From Tepidamorphaceae bacterium (lineage in GTDB: Bacteria; Pseudomonadota; Alphaproteobacteria; Rhizobiales; Tepidamorphaceae), in NCBI GenBank assembly GCA_028279445.1, contig JANQNT010000023.1, positions 558,001 to 622,000 on the forward strand: DNA of 64,000 nucleotides, given 5' to 3'. This document shows positions 36,190 to 44,058 of the stretch, piece after piece (within the stretch, counting starts at the first letter, position 1; each line of letters opens with the position of its first letter). The notes under the pieces are model-generated. The model saw nothing but the letters and a program-made list of their open reading frames with translations, was not told where the DNA came from and ran no database searches. Both the position numbers and the translations under genes were made by a program.

Positions 36190-36942
36190 TCAGACGTGCT
36201 GGCCGCCGTTGATGTGGATTTCCGCGCCGTTCACGTAAGAGCCTGTCTCGGTACACAGCGCGTAGATGATCTTGGCCACCTCGTCGGGCTTGCCGAGGCG
36301 CTGCATGGGAATGTTCTCGACGATCTTCTCGGTGCCGGGACTGAGGATCGAGGTATCGATCTCGCCCGGCGCGATGGCGTTGACCCGCACGCCCAGCCGG
36401 CCGAAGTCGTTGGCCTGTTCGCGCGTCAGCGCGGCGAGCGCTGCCTTCGAGGTGCCGTAGGCGGAGCCGGCGAAGGGGTGCACCCGGCTGCCGGCTATCG
36501 AGGTGACGTTGACGACGGCGCCCTTGGCCGCGGTCAGTTCATCGACCAGGCCGGCGGCGAGCATCATCGGCCCGAAGAAGTTGACCTGGAACACCTTCGA
36601 CCAGTCATCGAAATGCGTATTGAGCGCGCCCAGCCGGCCACCGTCCTCCTGCTTGGGCGAAATCGCCGCGTTGTTGACCAATGCATGCAACTCGCCGCCG
36701 TCCTCGGCAATGCGCCGCTTCATTTCCGAGATGCCCTCGGCGGTGTTGGCCGCGTTGCCCAGATTGATCTGGATATGGTCCTCGGGACCCGCCTCCCAGG
36801 GACAGTCCTCCGGGAAGCCATGCCGCGAGCAGGTGATCACCCGCCAACCGGCGCTGGAAAAGCGCTTCACCGTCGCATGGCCGATGCCACGGCTTGCGCC
36901 GGTCAGTACCAGGATGCGTCGTCTGTCGGGTGAAGGGGGCAT
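36190..36942 (-). CDS. SDR-family oxidoreductase
   Basis: This 250-residue classical short-chain dehydrogenase has the cofactor motif TGASRGIGHATV near residue 14, NNAAIS, the catalytic Ser in VNVTSIAGS, and YGTSKAAL (Tyr-x3-Lys). C-terminal GSYVNGAEIHINGGQHV is typical. Substrate is unknown. It sits 35 bases downstream of pdxH on the same strand. Confidence 0.92.
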   Translation of the reverse strand: MPPSPDRRRILVLTGASRGIGHATVKRFSSAGWRVITCSRHGFPEDCPWEAGPEDHIQINLGNAANTAEGISEMKRRIAEDGGELHALVNNAAISPKQEDGGRLGALNTHFDDWSKVFQVNFFGPMMLAAGLVDELTAAKGAVVNVTSIAGSRVHPFAGSAYGTSKAALAALTREQANDFGRLGVRVNAIAPGEIDTSILSPGTEKIVENIPMQRLGKPDEVAKIIYALCTETGSYVNGAEIHINGGQHV

Positions 36943-36977
36943 GGGTCCAGGGTCCGTGCTCGATCAGCGTTGATGCG

Positions 36978-37607
36978 TCATGGATAAAGATGCGTCGACG
37001 TCCAGGGCTGGCCGGACGCGGTACGCGTGTATCGTATACGCTCGTGCAGCCGGAACCGACCTTCCCGCCAGAATTCCATCTCCACCGGATCGATCCGCAA
37101 ACCCGACCAGTGCGGCGGACGGGGGATGCGGCCCACGGCGAACTTCGCGGTGTATTCGGCCACCGCCGCCTCCAGCGCAAAGCGGCCCTCCAGCGGGCGC
37201 GACTGCTGCGATGCCCACGCGCCGATGCGGCTGACGCGCGCACGGCTATCGAAATAGGCGTCCGCCTCGCTGTCGTCGATGACCGTCACCGGACCGCGCA
37301 CCCGGATCTGACGGCCGAGCGACTTCCAGTGCAGGCAGAAGGCCGCCTTGCGGCTCGCGAGTAGCTCCGTCCCCTTGGCGCTCTCGAAGTTGGTATAAAA
37401 CGTGAAGCCGCGTTGATCCCACCCCTTCAGCAGAACCATGCGCACGTTGGGCAGGCCGTCGCCATCAACGGTGGCCAAGGCGATGGCGTTGGGGTCGTTT
37501 GGCTCGCTCTTTTCCGCCTGCGCAAACCACTCGGAGAACTGCGCGAACGGATCGTCGGCTGACCTTGGGTCACCGTCTGTTAAGACCTGATCGGTTTTAC
37601 TGGTCAC
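36978..37607 (-). CDS. pdxH: Pyridoxamine 5'-phosphate oxidase
   Basis: This 209-residue FMN enzyme makes PLP from pyridoxine/pyridoxamine 5'-phosphate. Family blocks are [45 protein letters not shown], the substrate-binding QSRPLE, and the C-terminal [13 protein letters not shown]...LYP. Full length. It is the start of the conserved pdxH-lipoprotein-DnaJ-fabI neighbourhood. Confidence 0.96.
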   Translation of the reverse strand: MTSKTDQVLTDGDPRSADDPFAQFSEWFAQAEKSEPNDPNAIALATVDGDGLPNVRMVLLKGWDQRGFTFYTNFESAKGTELLASRKAAFCLHWKSLGRQIRVRGPVTVIDDSEADAYFDSRARVSRIGAWASQQSRPLEGRFALEAAVAEYTAKFAVGRIPRPPHWSGLRIDPVEMEFWREGRFRLHERIRYTRTASGQPWTSTHLYP

Positions 37608-37722
37608 TTACAAGTCCCCCGCTTCGATACGCGAGGCATGGCACCCAATTTGCCGCATTTCGCGCCTATTCTCGAGGTCTCCGGGGGCCGACGGGAAGCA
37701 TTCGAAGGGCACGGACCACCCG

Positions 37723-38184
37723 GTGGCGTATTTCGGCGAGATATACAGGACGGTTGGGCGTCTGGCGAGATGTGGTGCGCCACGGGCAGCCATGCTGACA
37801 GCGACGCTGCTGGCCGCGGGCTGCTCCTTGCCGCTCAACAATTTCTCGCTCGCCGAGCGGACCGGCTCGATCATCCCCTCGCTGTCACGCTCAACCGCCG
37901 TGGAAGCGCCGCATCTGGTCTCCTTCGTCGGTGATGCCGCCTGGCCCTCGCTGAAAGGCGCCCTGATCACCGCGCTGATCGACCGTGAAGACGGCGAGCG
38001 GGTGACCTGGAAAAGCAATGGCGACGCGTCGGGAACGGTAACGCCGATCACCACGGTCATGGCCGGCGACGGACGCCGCTGCCGCCGGCTCGCCATCACC
38101 GCCGACCTGCCCGGCCGGGCCGACGAGATGCTCTCGGAGGCCTGTCCCGTCGGCGCCAGCGCCTGGTCGGTGACACCGCTGTGA
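37723..38184 (+). CDS. Lipoprotein of the RT0821/Lpp0805 surface-antigen family
   Basis: This putative lipoprotein is about 153 residues long and has lipobox LLAAGC near residue 34 after a basic N-region. The rest (AVEAPHLVSFVGDAAWP...VTPITTVMAGDGRRCRRL) resembles the surface-protein family usually found beside pdxH in Hyphomicrobiales. Start is uncertain: GTG at 37723 gives a full signal peptide, ATG at 37792 begins almost at the lipobox. It is divergent from pdxH. Confidence 0.7.
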   Translation: MAYFGEIYRTVGRLARCGAPRAAMLTATLLAAGCSLPLNNFSLAERTGSIIPSLSRSTAVEAPHLVSFVGDAAWPSLKGALITALIDREDGERVTWKSNGDASGTVTPITTVMAGDGRRCRRLAITADLPGRADEMLSEACPVGASAWSVTPL

Positions 38185-38205
38185 TTTGCTTATTTTCTTG
38201 GCTTA

Positions 38206-38282
38206 GCCGTTCGCCTTGTCCGAAAACCGGTTCCCACTTTCTTGCTGGCCGTTCGCCTTATCCGAAAACCGGTTCCCACTTT
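38206..38282. repeat. RIME-like repeat, two tandem units
   Basis: A 35-base unit (opening GCCGTTCGCC, containing TCCGAAAACCGGTTCCCAC) occurs at 38206-38240 and 38248-38282 with one mismatch. It belongs to the same family as the palindrome at 6233-6276, sharing TCCGAAAACCG and CTTTTCGG. The second unit ends in TTTTCGGGG, completing the palindrome. Confidence 0.7.
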
Positions 38283-38308
38283 TCGGGGCTCACGGCATCA
38301 TCCTGCAC

Positions 38309-38560
38309 CGACGGAGCGTTAGGCACCCAGGCACGCGACCGTGCGGTTCATTTCGCTCACGCCAGCTCGCTTCGCTCGCGGCTCCGCGGGGGCGCGCTTT
38401 CGCGCGGACACGCGGTCGCGTGTCTGGGTTCGTTCCTCGCGCCCCTCGCGCCGACGCAGCGTTTGGCACCCAGGCGCACGACCGTGCGCCCAGCCGGTCA
38501 GGCCGCCCTCGCGGAGCCGTGAGCGCGGACATTGTCCGAGCGAACTGGCGTGAGCGGAAT
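38309..38560. repeat. Nested direct and inverted repeat block
   Basis: A 37-base unit centred on GGCACCCAGGC appears at 38309-38345 and again at 38450-38486 (about 90% identical). Between them, at 38408-38427, lies an inverted version (read backward ACCCAGACACGCGACCGCG). Outer arms TCGCTCACGCCAGCTCG (38349 on) and CGAACTGGCGTGAGCGG (38540 on) are also complementary. The block could fold into a large cruciform. No coding sense. Confidence 0.6.
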
Positions 38561-38724
38561 AACACGCGCCCTGAAAAACTTGCAGATCGCGCCGCGCATC
38601 CCAACATATAAACAAATCTGCATGTCATTGCGCCGCAACGATATTCCGGTGCGGTACATGCGTGTTTGCGTGCGCGACACGCTTCGATGTAACCCATGAG
38701 CGTGACCAACGGGACTGAGTGGTG

Positions 38725-39705
38725 ATGGCGAGCCGGGACCCATACAATGTGCTGGGCGTGCCCAAGGGCGCGAGCGAGGCTGACATCAAGTCGGCGTTCC
38801 GCAAGCTCGCCAAGAAGCACCACCCCGACGCCAACAAGGACGACCCCAAGGCGCAGGAGCGCTTCGCGGAGATCAACCAGGCCTACGAACTGCTCTCCGA
38901 CAAGAACAAGCGCGCTCAGTTCGACCGCGGCGAGATCGATGCCGACGGCAATCCGGGCTTTGCCGGCTTCGACCCCAACGATCTGGCCGGCGCGTTCCGC
39001 GCGGGGCGTGATGCCGGGCGCGGCCCCGGCGGCTTCCAGTGGCGCACCTCGGCCGGTCCGGGCGGTCCGGAGTTCGATCCCTCCGATCTGTTCGCCGATA
39101 TCCTCGGCGGGCTCGGCGGCGCGGGCGGCGGAGCAGCCGGAGCGCATATGCGCGGCGGCTTTGGCGGTGGGCGGCCGGCGGCCAAGCCGAAAGACCTGCG
39201 CGCCACCGCCACGATCGCGCTGGAGGACGTTGCCAAAGGCAAGTCGATCCGGGTGACGCTCCCCAACGGGCGCGCGCTCGATGTCTCGGTGCCTGCCGGC
39301 GCGCGCGATGGGCTGGAGCTGCGGCTGAAAGGCCAGGGCGATGTCGATCCGCGGAGCGGCGCCAAAGGCGATGTGCGCCTCACCGTGCGGCTGGCCCGTC
39401 ATCCCCGGTTCAAGGTCGAGGGTGACGACCTGCGCATCGAGCAGGGCGTGGACCTGGCGGACGCGGTGCTGGGCGGCAAGGTGCGCGTGCCGACACTGAC
39501 CGGTTCGGTCGACGTCACGGTGCCCAAGGGCAGTGGCGGCGGCAAGGTGCTGCGGCTGAAGGGCAAGGGACTTTCCAAGCGCGCCGGTGGCGCCGGCGAC
39601 CTGCTGGTGGTGCTGAACATCGTGCTGCCGGACCCGCCGGATGCCGAGCTGGAAGAGCTGATGCAGCGCAACCGCGCGGCATCGAAGGGGACGGTCGCCG
39701 GCTGA
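38725..39705 (+). CDS. DnaJ-like co-chaperone (CbpA type)
   Basis: This 326-residue J-domain protein has an N-terminal J domain with HPD ([11 protein letters not shown], about residue 33) followed by a Gly/Phe-rich linker and a DnaJ_C substrate-binding domain, but no zinc finger, as in CbpA. It stimulates Hsp70 ATPase. The start at 38725 is an ATG, with a nearby GTG six bases upstream. The gene is followed by fabI in an arrangement typical for Hyphomicrobiales. Confidence 0.94.
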   Translation: MASRDPYNVLGVPKGASEADIKSAFRKLAKKHHPDANKDDPKAQERFAEINQAYELLSDKNKRAQFDRGEIDADGNPGFAGFDPNDLAGAFRAGRDAGRGPGGFQWRTSAGPGGPEFDPSDLFADILGGLGGAGGGAAGAHMRGGFGGGRPAAKPKDLRATATIALEDVAKGKSIRVTLPNGRALDVSVPAGARDGLELRLKGQGDVDPRSGAKGDVRLTVRLARHPRFKVEGDDLRIEQGVDLADAVLGGKVRVPTLTGSVDVTVPKGSGGGKVLRLKGKGLSKRAGGAGDLLVVLNIVLPDPPDAELEELMQRNRAASKGTVAG

Positions 39706-39836
39706 CTTGTCTTCGCGACAGCACACGACAGCACCTTGTGACCGGTTGGCGGGCGTATTAAGACAGCGCCATACGCGTCCGGCAGGGCGCTCGTTTCGCC
39801 ACCTGGCCCGTTCCGCCACCTGAAAGTCCGGCAGGC

Positions 39837-40664
39837 ATGTCCGACAACGCCCCATCGCCCACGGCAAACCTGATGCGCGGCAAGCGCGGCCTGATCATGG
39901 GCCTTGCCAACAACCGCTCGATTGCCTGGGGCATCGCCAAGGCCTGCGCGGATGCCGGCGCCGAGCTTGCCTTCACCTATCAGGGCGAAGCGCTTCAAAA
40001 GCGCGTCGCGCCTCTGGCCGAGGAGGCGGGCGGTTTCGTCGCCGGCCATTGCGATGTCACCGACGCGGCCTCCCTCGATGCGGTGTTCGAGGCCTTGCGG
40101 GAGCGCTGGGGCAGCCTCGATTTCGTCGTTCACGCCATCGCCTTTTCGGACAAGGACGAACTGACCGGGCGCTACGTGGACACCAGCGAGGACAACTTCG
40201 TCCAGTCGCTGCTGATCTCCTGCTACTCGTTCACGGCGGTCGCCCAGCGCGCCGAGAAGCTGATGAGCGACGGCGGCAGCCTGCTGACCCTGACCTATTA
40301 CGGCGCCGAGAAGGTGATGCCGCACTACAACGTCATGGGCGTCGCCAAGGCCGCGCTGGAGGCCAGCGTGCGCTATCTCGCCGTCGACCTCGGCGGCCAG
40401 GGCATCCGCGTCAACGCGGTCTCGGCGGGGCCGATCAAGACGCTGGCCGCGTCGGGCATCGGCGACTTCCGCTATATCCTGAAGTGGAACGAGTACAACG
40501 CGCCCCTGAAACGCACCGTCTCCATCGACGAAGTGGGCGCGGCGTCGCTGTATCTGCTGTCGGATCTCGGCAGCGCAGTGACCGGCGAGGTGCATCATGT
40601 CGACAGCGGCTATCACGTGGTCGGCATGAAGGCGGTCGACGCCCCCGACATCACCAAGGAATAG
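39837..40664 (+). CDS. fabI: Enoyl-[acyl-carrier-protein] reductase (NADH)
   Basis: This 275-residue SDR-type FabI performs the last reduction of fatty acid elongation. Motifs: GLIMGLANNRSIAWGIAK for NAD binding and the catalytic Tyr-x6-Lys in HYNVMGVAKAAL with upstream TYYGAEK. Full length, starting with MSDNAPSPTANLMRGKRG. It is followed after 5 bases by a histidine phosphatase in the same direction. Triclosan-type target residues were not assessed. Confidence 0.95.
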   Translation: MSDNAPSPTANLMRGKRGLIMGLANNRSIAWGIAKACADAGAELAFTYQGEALQKRVAPLAEEAGGFVAGHCDVTDAASLDAVFEALRERWGSLDFVVHAIAFSDKDELTGRYVDTSEDNFVQSLLISCYSFTAVAQRAEKLMSDGGSLLTLTYYGAEKVMPHYNVMGVAKAALEASVRYLAVDLGGQGIRVNAVSAGPIKTLAASGIGDFRYILKWNEYNAPLKRTVSIDEVGAASLYLLSDLGSAVTGEVHHVDSGYHVVGMKAVDAPDITKE

Positions 40665-40669
40665 CCAGC

Positions 40670-41287
40670 ATGGAAGGCGGCAGATCCCTGCCGTTTCCCA
40701 CACCGGCAATCCGCTTTCCCCTGATCGCCGTGCGCCACGGCCAGACCGACTGGAACGCCGAAGGGCGGCTGCAGGGCCAGTGCGACATTCCCCTCAACGA
40801 CACCGGTCGTGCGCAGGCCGCGCGCAATGGTAAGGCACTGGCGGAGCATCTCGGCCAGGCCGATGGCTGGCGCTTCGTGGCCAGTCCGTTGGAGCGCGCG
40901 GTGGAGACCATGCGCATCCTGCGCGCCGAAATGGGCCTGCCGCCGGATGACTTCGCCCGCGAGGCAGCGCTCAAGGAAGCCAGTTTCGGCGCCTGGGAAG
41001 GCCTCACCATGGACGAGCTCAAGGTGAAGGACCGCGCCGCCTATCGGTTGCGCAAGGACGACCGTTGGGGCGCGCTGCCGCCGGGCGGCGAGAGCTACGC
41101 CATGCTCGGCGAGCGCGTCGCGGCCTGGATCGCACGGCTGGATGGCCCCACCGTGACGGTCAGCCACGGCGGGGTCGTGCGGGTGTTGCGTGCGCTGGTC
41201 GACGGCGATGACGGCACGCTGTTCAACGGCCCGCCGGCGCAGGACCGGATATTGTCCATCGCCGACGGCGCCGCGACATGGTTCTAG
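40670..41287 (+). CDS. Histidine phosphatase family protein (GpmB-like)
   Basis: This 205-residue phosphoglycerate-mutase-fold phosphatase has the phosphohistidine motif VRHGQTDWNAEGRLQG near residue 21 and the second catalytic His in TVSHGGVVRVLRAL. The gene lies in the fabI-phosphatase-aroC neighbourhood. Substrate is unknown; cofactor-independent mutase activity is unlikely for this length. Its TAG stop codon (41285-41287) forms the first bases of repeat copy B. Confidence 0.92.
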   Translation: MEGGRSLPFPTPAIRFPLIAVRHGQTDWNAEGRLQGQCDIPLNDTGRAQAARNGKALAEHLGQADGWRFVASPLERAVETMRILRAEMGLPPDDFAREAALKEASFGAWEGLTMDELKVKDRAAYRLRKDDRWGALPPGGESYAMLGERVAAWIARLDGPTVTVSHGGVVRVLRALVDGDDGTLFNGPPAQDRILSIADGAATWF

Positions 41288-41389
41288 AGCAACCTGCGCC
41301 GGGAACGGCGCAGGCAAGTTGCTCTAACACTTTGGAATCGAGCATCTTTCTGTGTTTTGAGTGAGTCACTCAAAACACAGGATGCTCTA
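41285..41389 (-). repeat. Double-hairpin dispersed element, copy B
   Basis: This 105-base element in inverted orientation relative to copy A (17537-17642) is bounded by TAGAGCA at one end and its complement at the other. The large hairpin has paired changes against copy A: arms read TGTGTTTTGAGTGA with its complement, where copy A has TGTGTTTGGGTTGA; and GAGCATC/GATGCTC replaces GATCATC/GATGATC. Its first three bases are the stop codon of the phosphatase gene. It probably also terminates transcription between convergent genes. Confidence 0.8.
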
Positions 41390-41400
41390 GGCGTCTACGA

Positions 41401-41931
41401 TCAGTGCGTGTGTTCCGGCACCTGCGTGGCGCCGATGGCCGCGACCGGGAAATCGACATCGACGGAACCGGCCTTCTCGAAGGTCAGCGTCACCTTCAGC
41501 TTGGCGCCTTCGGCCAGCGGCTCGGTCAGCATCATGAACATCAGGTGATCGCCACCTGGCTTGAGCGTCACGGTCTCGCCGGCGGGAATCTCGATGCCGC
41601 CTTCGATCTCGCGCATCTTCATGACGCCGTCATCCATCATCATCTCGTGCAGCTCGGTCTTGCCGGCGAGCGGCATGGAGGCGGACACCAGCCGGTCGGC
41701 TTCGCTGCCGCTGTTGGTGATGATGAGATAGCCGGCGGCGACCTTGGCGGCCTTCGGCGTCGCCCGTGACCAGGGCTCGACGATCTTCAGATCGCCGATG
41801 GTGACCGTTTGGCCGTGGCCGCCGGCATGAGCCAGGGAGGAGATCATTACCACCAGGGCGATAAACAGGCTGGCGGCGATGGCGCTGGTGGAAATCGCGC
41901 GATCGGCGCGTGCGGTGCTTACTTTGGGCAT
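41401..41931 (-). CDS. Periplasmic copper chaperone PCu(A)C
   Basis: This 176-residue exported protein delivers Cu(I) for cytochrome oxidase assembly. The N-terminal 40-odd residues hold a signal peptide (SLFIALVVMISSLAHAGG). The copper ligands follow the H(M)x10Mx21HxM pattern: HEMMMDDGVMKM followed by GGDHLMFMM. A His-ending tail (EHTH) adds a further possible metal site. The neighbouring Cys-bearing exported protein (42329-42727) on the same strand may belong to copper handling too. Confidence 0.93.
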   Translation of the reverse strand: MPKVSTARADRAISTSAIAASLFIALVVMISSLAHAGGHGQTVTIGDLKIVEPWSRATPKAAKVAAGYLIITNSGSEADRLVSASMPLAGKTELHEMMMDDGVMKMREIEGGIEIPAGETVTLKPGGDHLMFMMLTEPLAEGAKLKVTLTFEKAGSVDVDFPVAAIGATQVPEHTH

Positions 41932-42328
41932 GGGATTTCACTTTCGTTGAACGGCATTCACTGAACGGCTGTCGCGGGCAACGCCCTGCGAGCCTTCGCG
42001 TATGCGGATCACATATGGCGATCACATACGTCGGGGCTAGGGTCCGGACTCAATTGGGTTATCCATTCTGCGCGTGTCGGATTTCGTTGCTGACAAGGCA
42101 GCGGGGTGTAGGAAACCTTGCTGGTTTTCAAGTCCCCGCTAACGCCGTCAGGGGCGAAATCCGCCGCGCCCTTCGGGTTCGCGACAAGCCGCCCATCTGC
42201 GGCGCAAAACGTCCTCGAATAGGCTTGGGCCTGTCCGTCGTCCGTTTCGCTTGCATCTGAACGGCTTGTCGCAAACAGAATGGCGTGACCGAATTGAGTA
42301 CGGACCCTAGAGGCTGAAGAAAGGCGGT
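41932..42328. other. Intergenic region mostly filled by an IS5-like miniature element
   Basis: The 397-base gap upstream of the PCu(A)C gene contains little but the element at 42037-42310. The remaining 105 bases next to the PCu(A)C start (AT-rich, with CACATATGGCGATCACATA near 42010) probably carry its promoter. No gene seen. Confidence 0.55.
42037..42310. mobile_element. Miniature IS5-like element (MITE) with CTAG target duplication
   Basis: This 274-base element is bounded by inverted repeats of about 34 bases: the left end CTAGGGTCCGGACTCAATTG (from 42037) matches the complement of the right end (to 42310) reading CTAGGGTCCGTACTCAATTC, continuing to CCATTCTG. CTAG at both ends fits a target duplication of the IS5 family (CTAR targets). 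The 205-base interior holds no transposase fragment that I recognise. It is inserted upstream of the copper chaperone gene. Confidence 0.75.
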
Positions 42329-42727
42329 TCAGGCGGGCGGCGCGCGCACGCGCGGGCGCACCGTCGCTGCCGGGCCGGCGGCGGATGCCGTCACGTCCGG
42401 ATAGGTGATCTCGAGATAGGCGATCGGCACGCCAATCACGTCGCAGGGCGTGGGCGGCAACGCGTTGACCAGGTTCAGCTTGCAGGCCGGGCAGGAACCG
42501 GGCGCCAGGCCGCTCACCGGTTCGTCGCCCGAAAGCGCGCGGCACAGCACCGGCACGGTGCCGTCCGGCAGCACATAGGCCGACAGGTCCGGGACGGACA
42601 CATTCGGGATCGAAGGACCCGGGACGGCCGCGACGGCGCGATGGGCGAAGCCGTTCACGGCAATCGCCAGGGCAAACAGCATGGCCGTCAGCAAGGGCCA
42701 ACGGCGATGTCGCAGCGGTCTCATCAT
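42329..42727 (-). CDS. Small exported Cys-containing protein near the copper chaperone
   Basis: This 132-residue protein has a signal peptide ([26 protein letters not shown]). Mature part has four Cys ([23 protein letters not shown]), with CPAC a possible metal or thiol site. It loosely recalls DUF2946-type proteins found next to copper genes in this order, but I cannot confirm the match. The start at 42727 (MMRPLRHRR) gives a proper signal peptide. An IS5-like element separates it from the PCu(A)C gene on the same strand. Confidence 0.6.
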   Translation of the reverse strand: MMRPLRHRRWPLLTAMLFALAIAVNGFAHRAVAAVPGPSIPNVSVPDLSAYVLPDGTVPVLCRALSGDEPVSGLAPGSCPACKLNLVNALPPTPCDVIGVPIAYLEITYPDVTASAAGPAATVRPRVRAPPA

Positions 42728-42894
42728 CGGCCGGATCGTACCAGCGCACACGCATGGCCGAAAGCGCGCCGGGGCGGCGTCCGCGGGGCGCATTGCCGCA
42801 GCGCACGCCGTGTCGCGGTTTGACCGGGCGCACGACCTCACATACGGTCGCGCGCCCGCGCTGCCAACGGGCACCTTGCGTGAAGTCACCCGCC

Positions 42895-43989
42895 ATGTCG
42901 CACAACAGCTTCGGCCACCTGTTCCGCATCACCACCTTTGGCGAGAGCCACGGGCCGGCGCTTGGCTGCGTGGTGGACGGCTGTCCGCCCGGCATCGCAC
43001 TGACGGCCGAAGACATCCAGGCCGATCTCGACCGCCGCCGGCCCGGTCAGTCGCGTTTCACGACGCAGCGCCGCGAGGCGGACGCGGTGGAAATCCTCTC
43101 CGGCGTGTTCGAGGACGAGCGCACCGGCGGTCCCGTCACCACGGGCACGCCGATCGCCCTGCTGATCCGCAATACCGACCAGCGCTCGAAGGACTACGAC
43201 GAGATCCGCGACCGCTATCGGCCGGGCCACGCGGACCTGACCTATGACGCCAAATACGGCGTTCGCGACTATCGCGGCGGTGGGCGGTCCTCGGCGCGGG
43301 AGACCGCCGCGCGGGTCGCCGCCGGCGCCGTTGCGCGCAAGGTCATCCCCGATATCCGCGTGCGCGCCGCGCTGGTGCAGATGGGTCCGCACGCTATCGA
43401 CCGCGACAACTGGGACTGGGATGCGGTCAACGACAATCCGTTCTTTTGTCCCGACGCGAAGGCCGCCGGGCGCTGGGCCACGGAACTCGACGCCGTGCGC
43501 AAGGCCGGCTCCTCGCTCGGCGCGGTGATCGAGGTTGTCGCCGACGGCGTGCCGGCCGGGCTCGGCGCGCCTGTCTACGGCAAGCTCGACCAGGACCTGG
43601 CATCCGCAATGATGTCGATCAACGCGGTCAAGGGCGTGGAGATCGGGGCGGGCTTCGCGGCGGCGGGGTTCACCGGGGAAGAGAACGCCGACGAGATGCG
43701 CGCCGGCAACGATGACGGCCCGCGCTTCACCTCCAACCACGCCGGCGGTATTCTCGGCGGCATCTCCTCCGGCCAGCCGGTCGTCGTGCGCTTTGCCGTC
43801 AAGCCCACCTCCTCGATCCTCACCCCGCGCCAGACGGTGACGCGGCAGGGCGAGGAAACCGAGATCGTCACCAAGGGCCGGCACGATCCGTGTGTCGGCA
43901 TTCGCGCCGTGCCGATCGGCGAAGCCATGATGGCCATCGTGCTCGCCGACCACTATCTGCGCCACCGCGGCCAGACGGGCCGCGGCTGA
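42895..43989 (+). CDS. aroC: Chorismate synthase
   Basis: This 364-residue FMN-dependent enzyme makes chorismate from EPSP, the last step of the shikimate pathway. Family signatures: [18 protein letters not shown] (N-terminal), [40 protein letters not shown], and [19 protein letters not shown]. Start at 42895 ([20 protein letters not shown]) is canonical. The C-terminus GQTGRG lies inside a 28-base tandem repeat. Part of the conserved fabI-aroC neighbourhood. Confidence 0.97.
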   Translation: MSHNSFGHLFRITTFGESHGPALGCVVDGCPPGIALTAEDIQADLDRRRPGQSRFTTQRREADAVEILSGVFEDERTGGPVTTGTPIALLIRNTDQRSKDYDEIRDRYRPGHADLTYDAKYGVRDYRGGGRSSARETAARVAAGAVARKVIPDIRVRAALVQMGPHAIDRDNWDWDAVNDNPFFCPDAKAAGRWATELDAVRKAGSSLGAVIEVVADGVPAGLGAPVYGKLDQDLASAMMSINAVKGVEIGAGFAAAGFTGEENADEMRAGNDDGPRFTSNHAGGILGGISSGQPVVVRFAVKPTSSILTPRQTVTRQGEETEIVTKGRHDPCVGIRAVPIGEAMMAIVLADHYLRHRGQTGRG

Positions 43990-44036
43990 ACAAACGGGCC
44001 AGACGGGCCGCGGCTGAACAAACGGGCCAGACCGGC
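43971..44036. repeat. 28-base tandem repeat across the aroC stop codon
   Basis: The unit opening CCAGACGGGCCGCGGCTGAA is present twice in perfect copies (43971-43998, 43999-44026), followed by a third partial copy to about 44036. The aroC stop (43987-43989) lies in the first unit, so the duplication extends the 3' untranslated gap without changing the protein. A recent slippage event is likely because the copies are identical. Confidence 0.8.
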
Positions 44037-44058
44037 AAAGGTTGAGTAGACGACCACC

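Larger units (their letters stand above)
38185..38724. other. Repeat-filled intergenic region before the DnaJ-like gene
   Basis: This 540-base stretch has no gene that I can support, only open frames made by the repeats. It holds a two-unit RIME-like tandem (38206-38282) and a nested direct/inverted repeat (38309-38560), each described separately. The last 110 bases before the gene are AT-richer and probably carry its promoter. Confidence 0.6.

Noticed and set aside
38206..38560. CRISPR array
   Set aside because: Only two or three units, no regular spacers of constant length, and no cas genes nearby.
42037..42310. Truncated transposase gene inside the IS5-like element
   Set aside because: Neither strand encodes a recognisable transposase stretch; the interior is too short and in-frame peptides have no DDE features.
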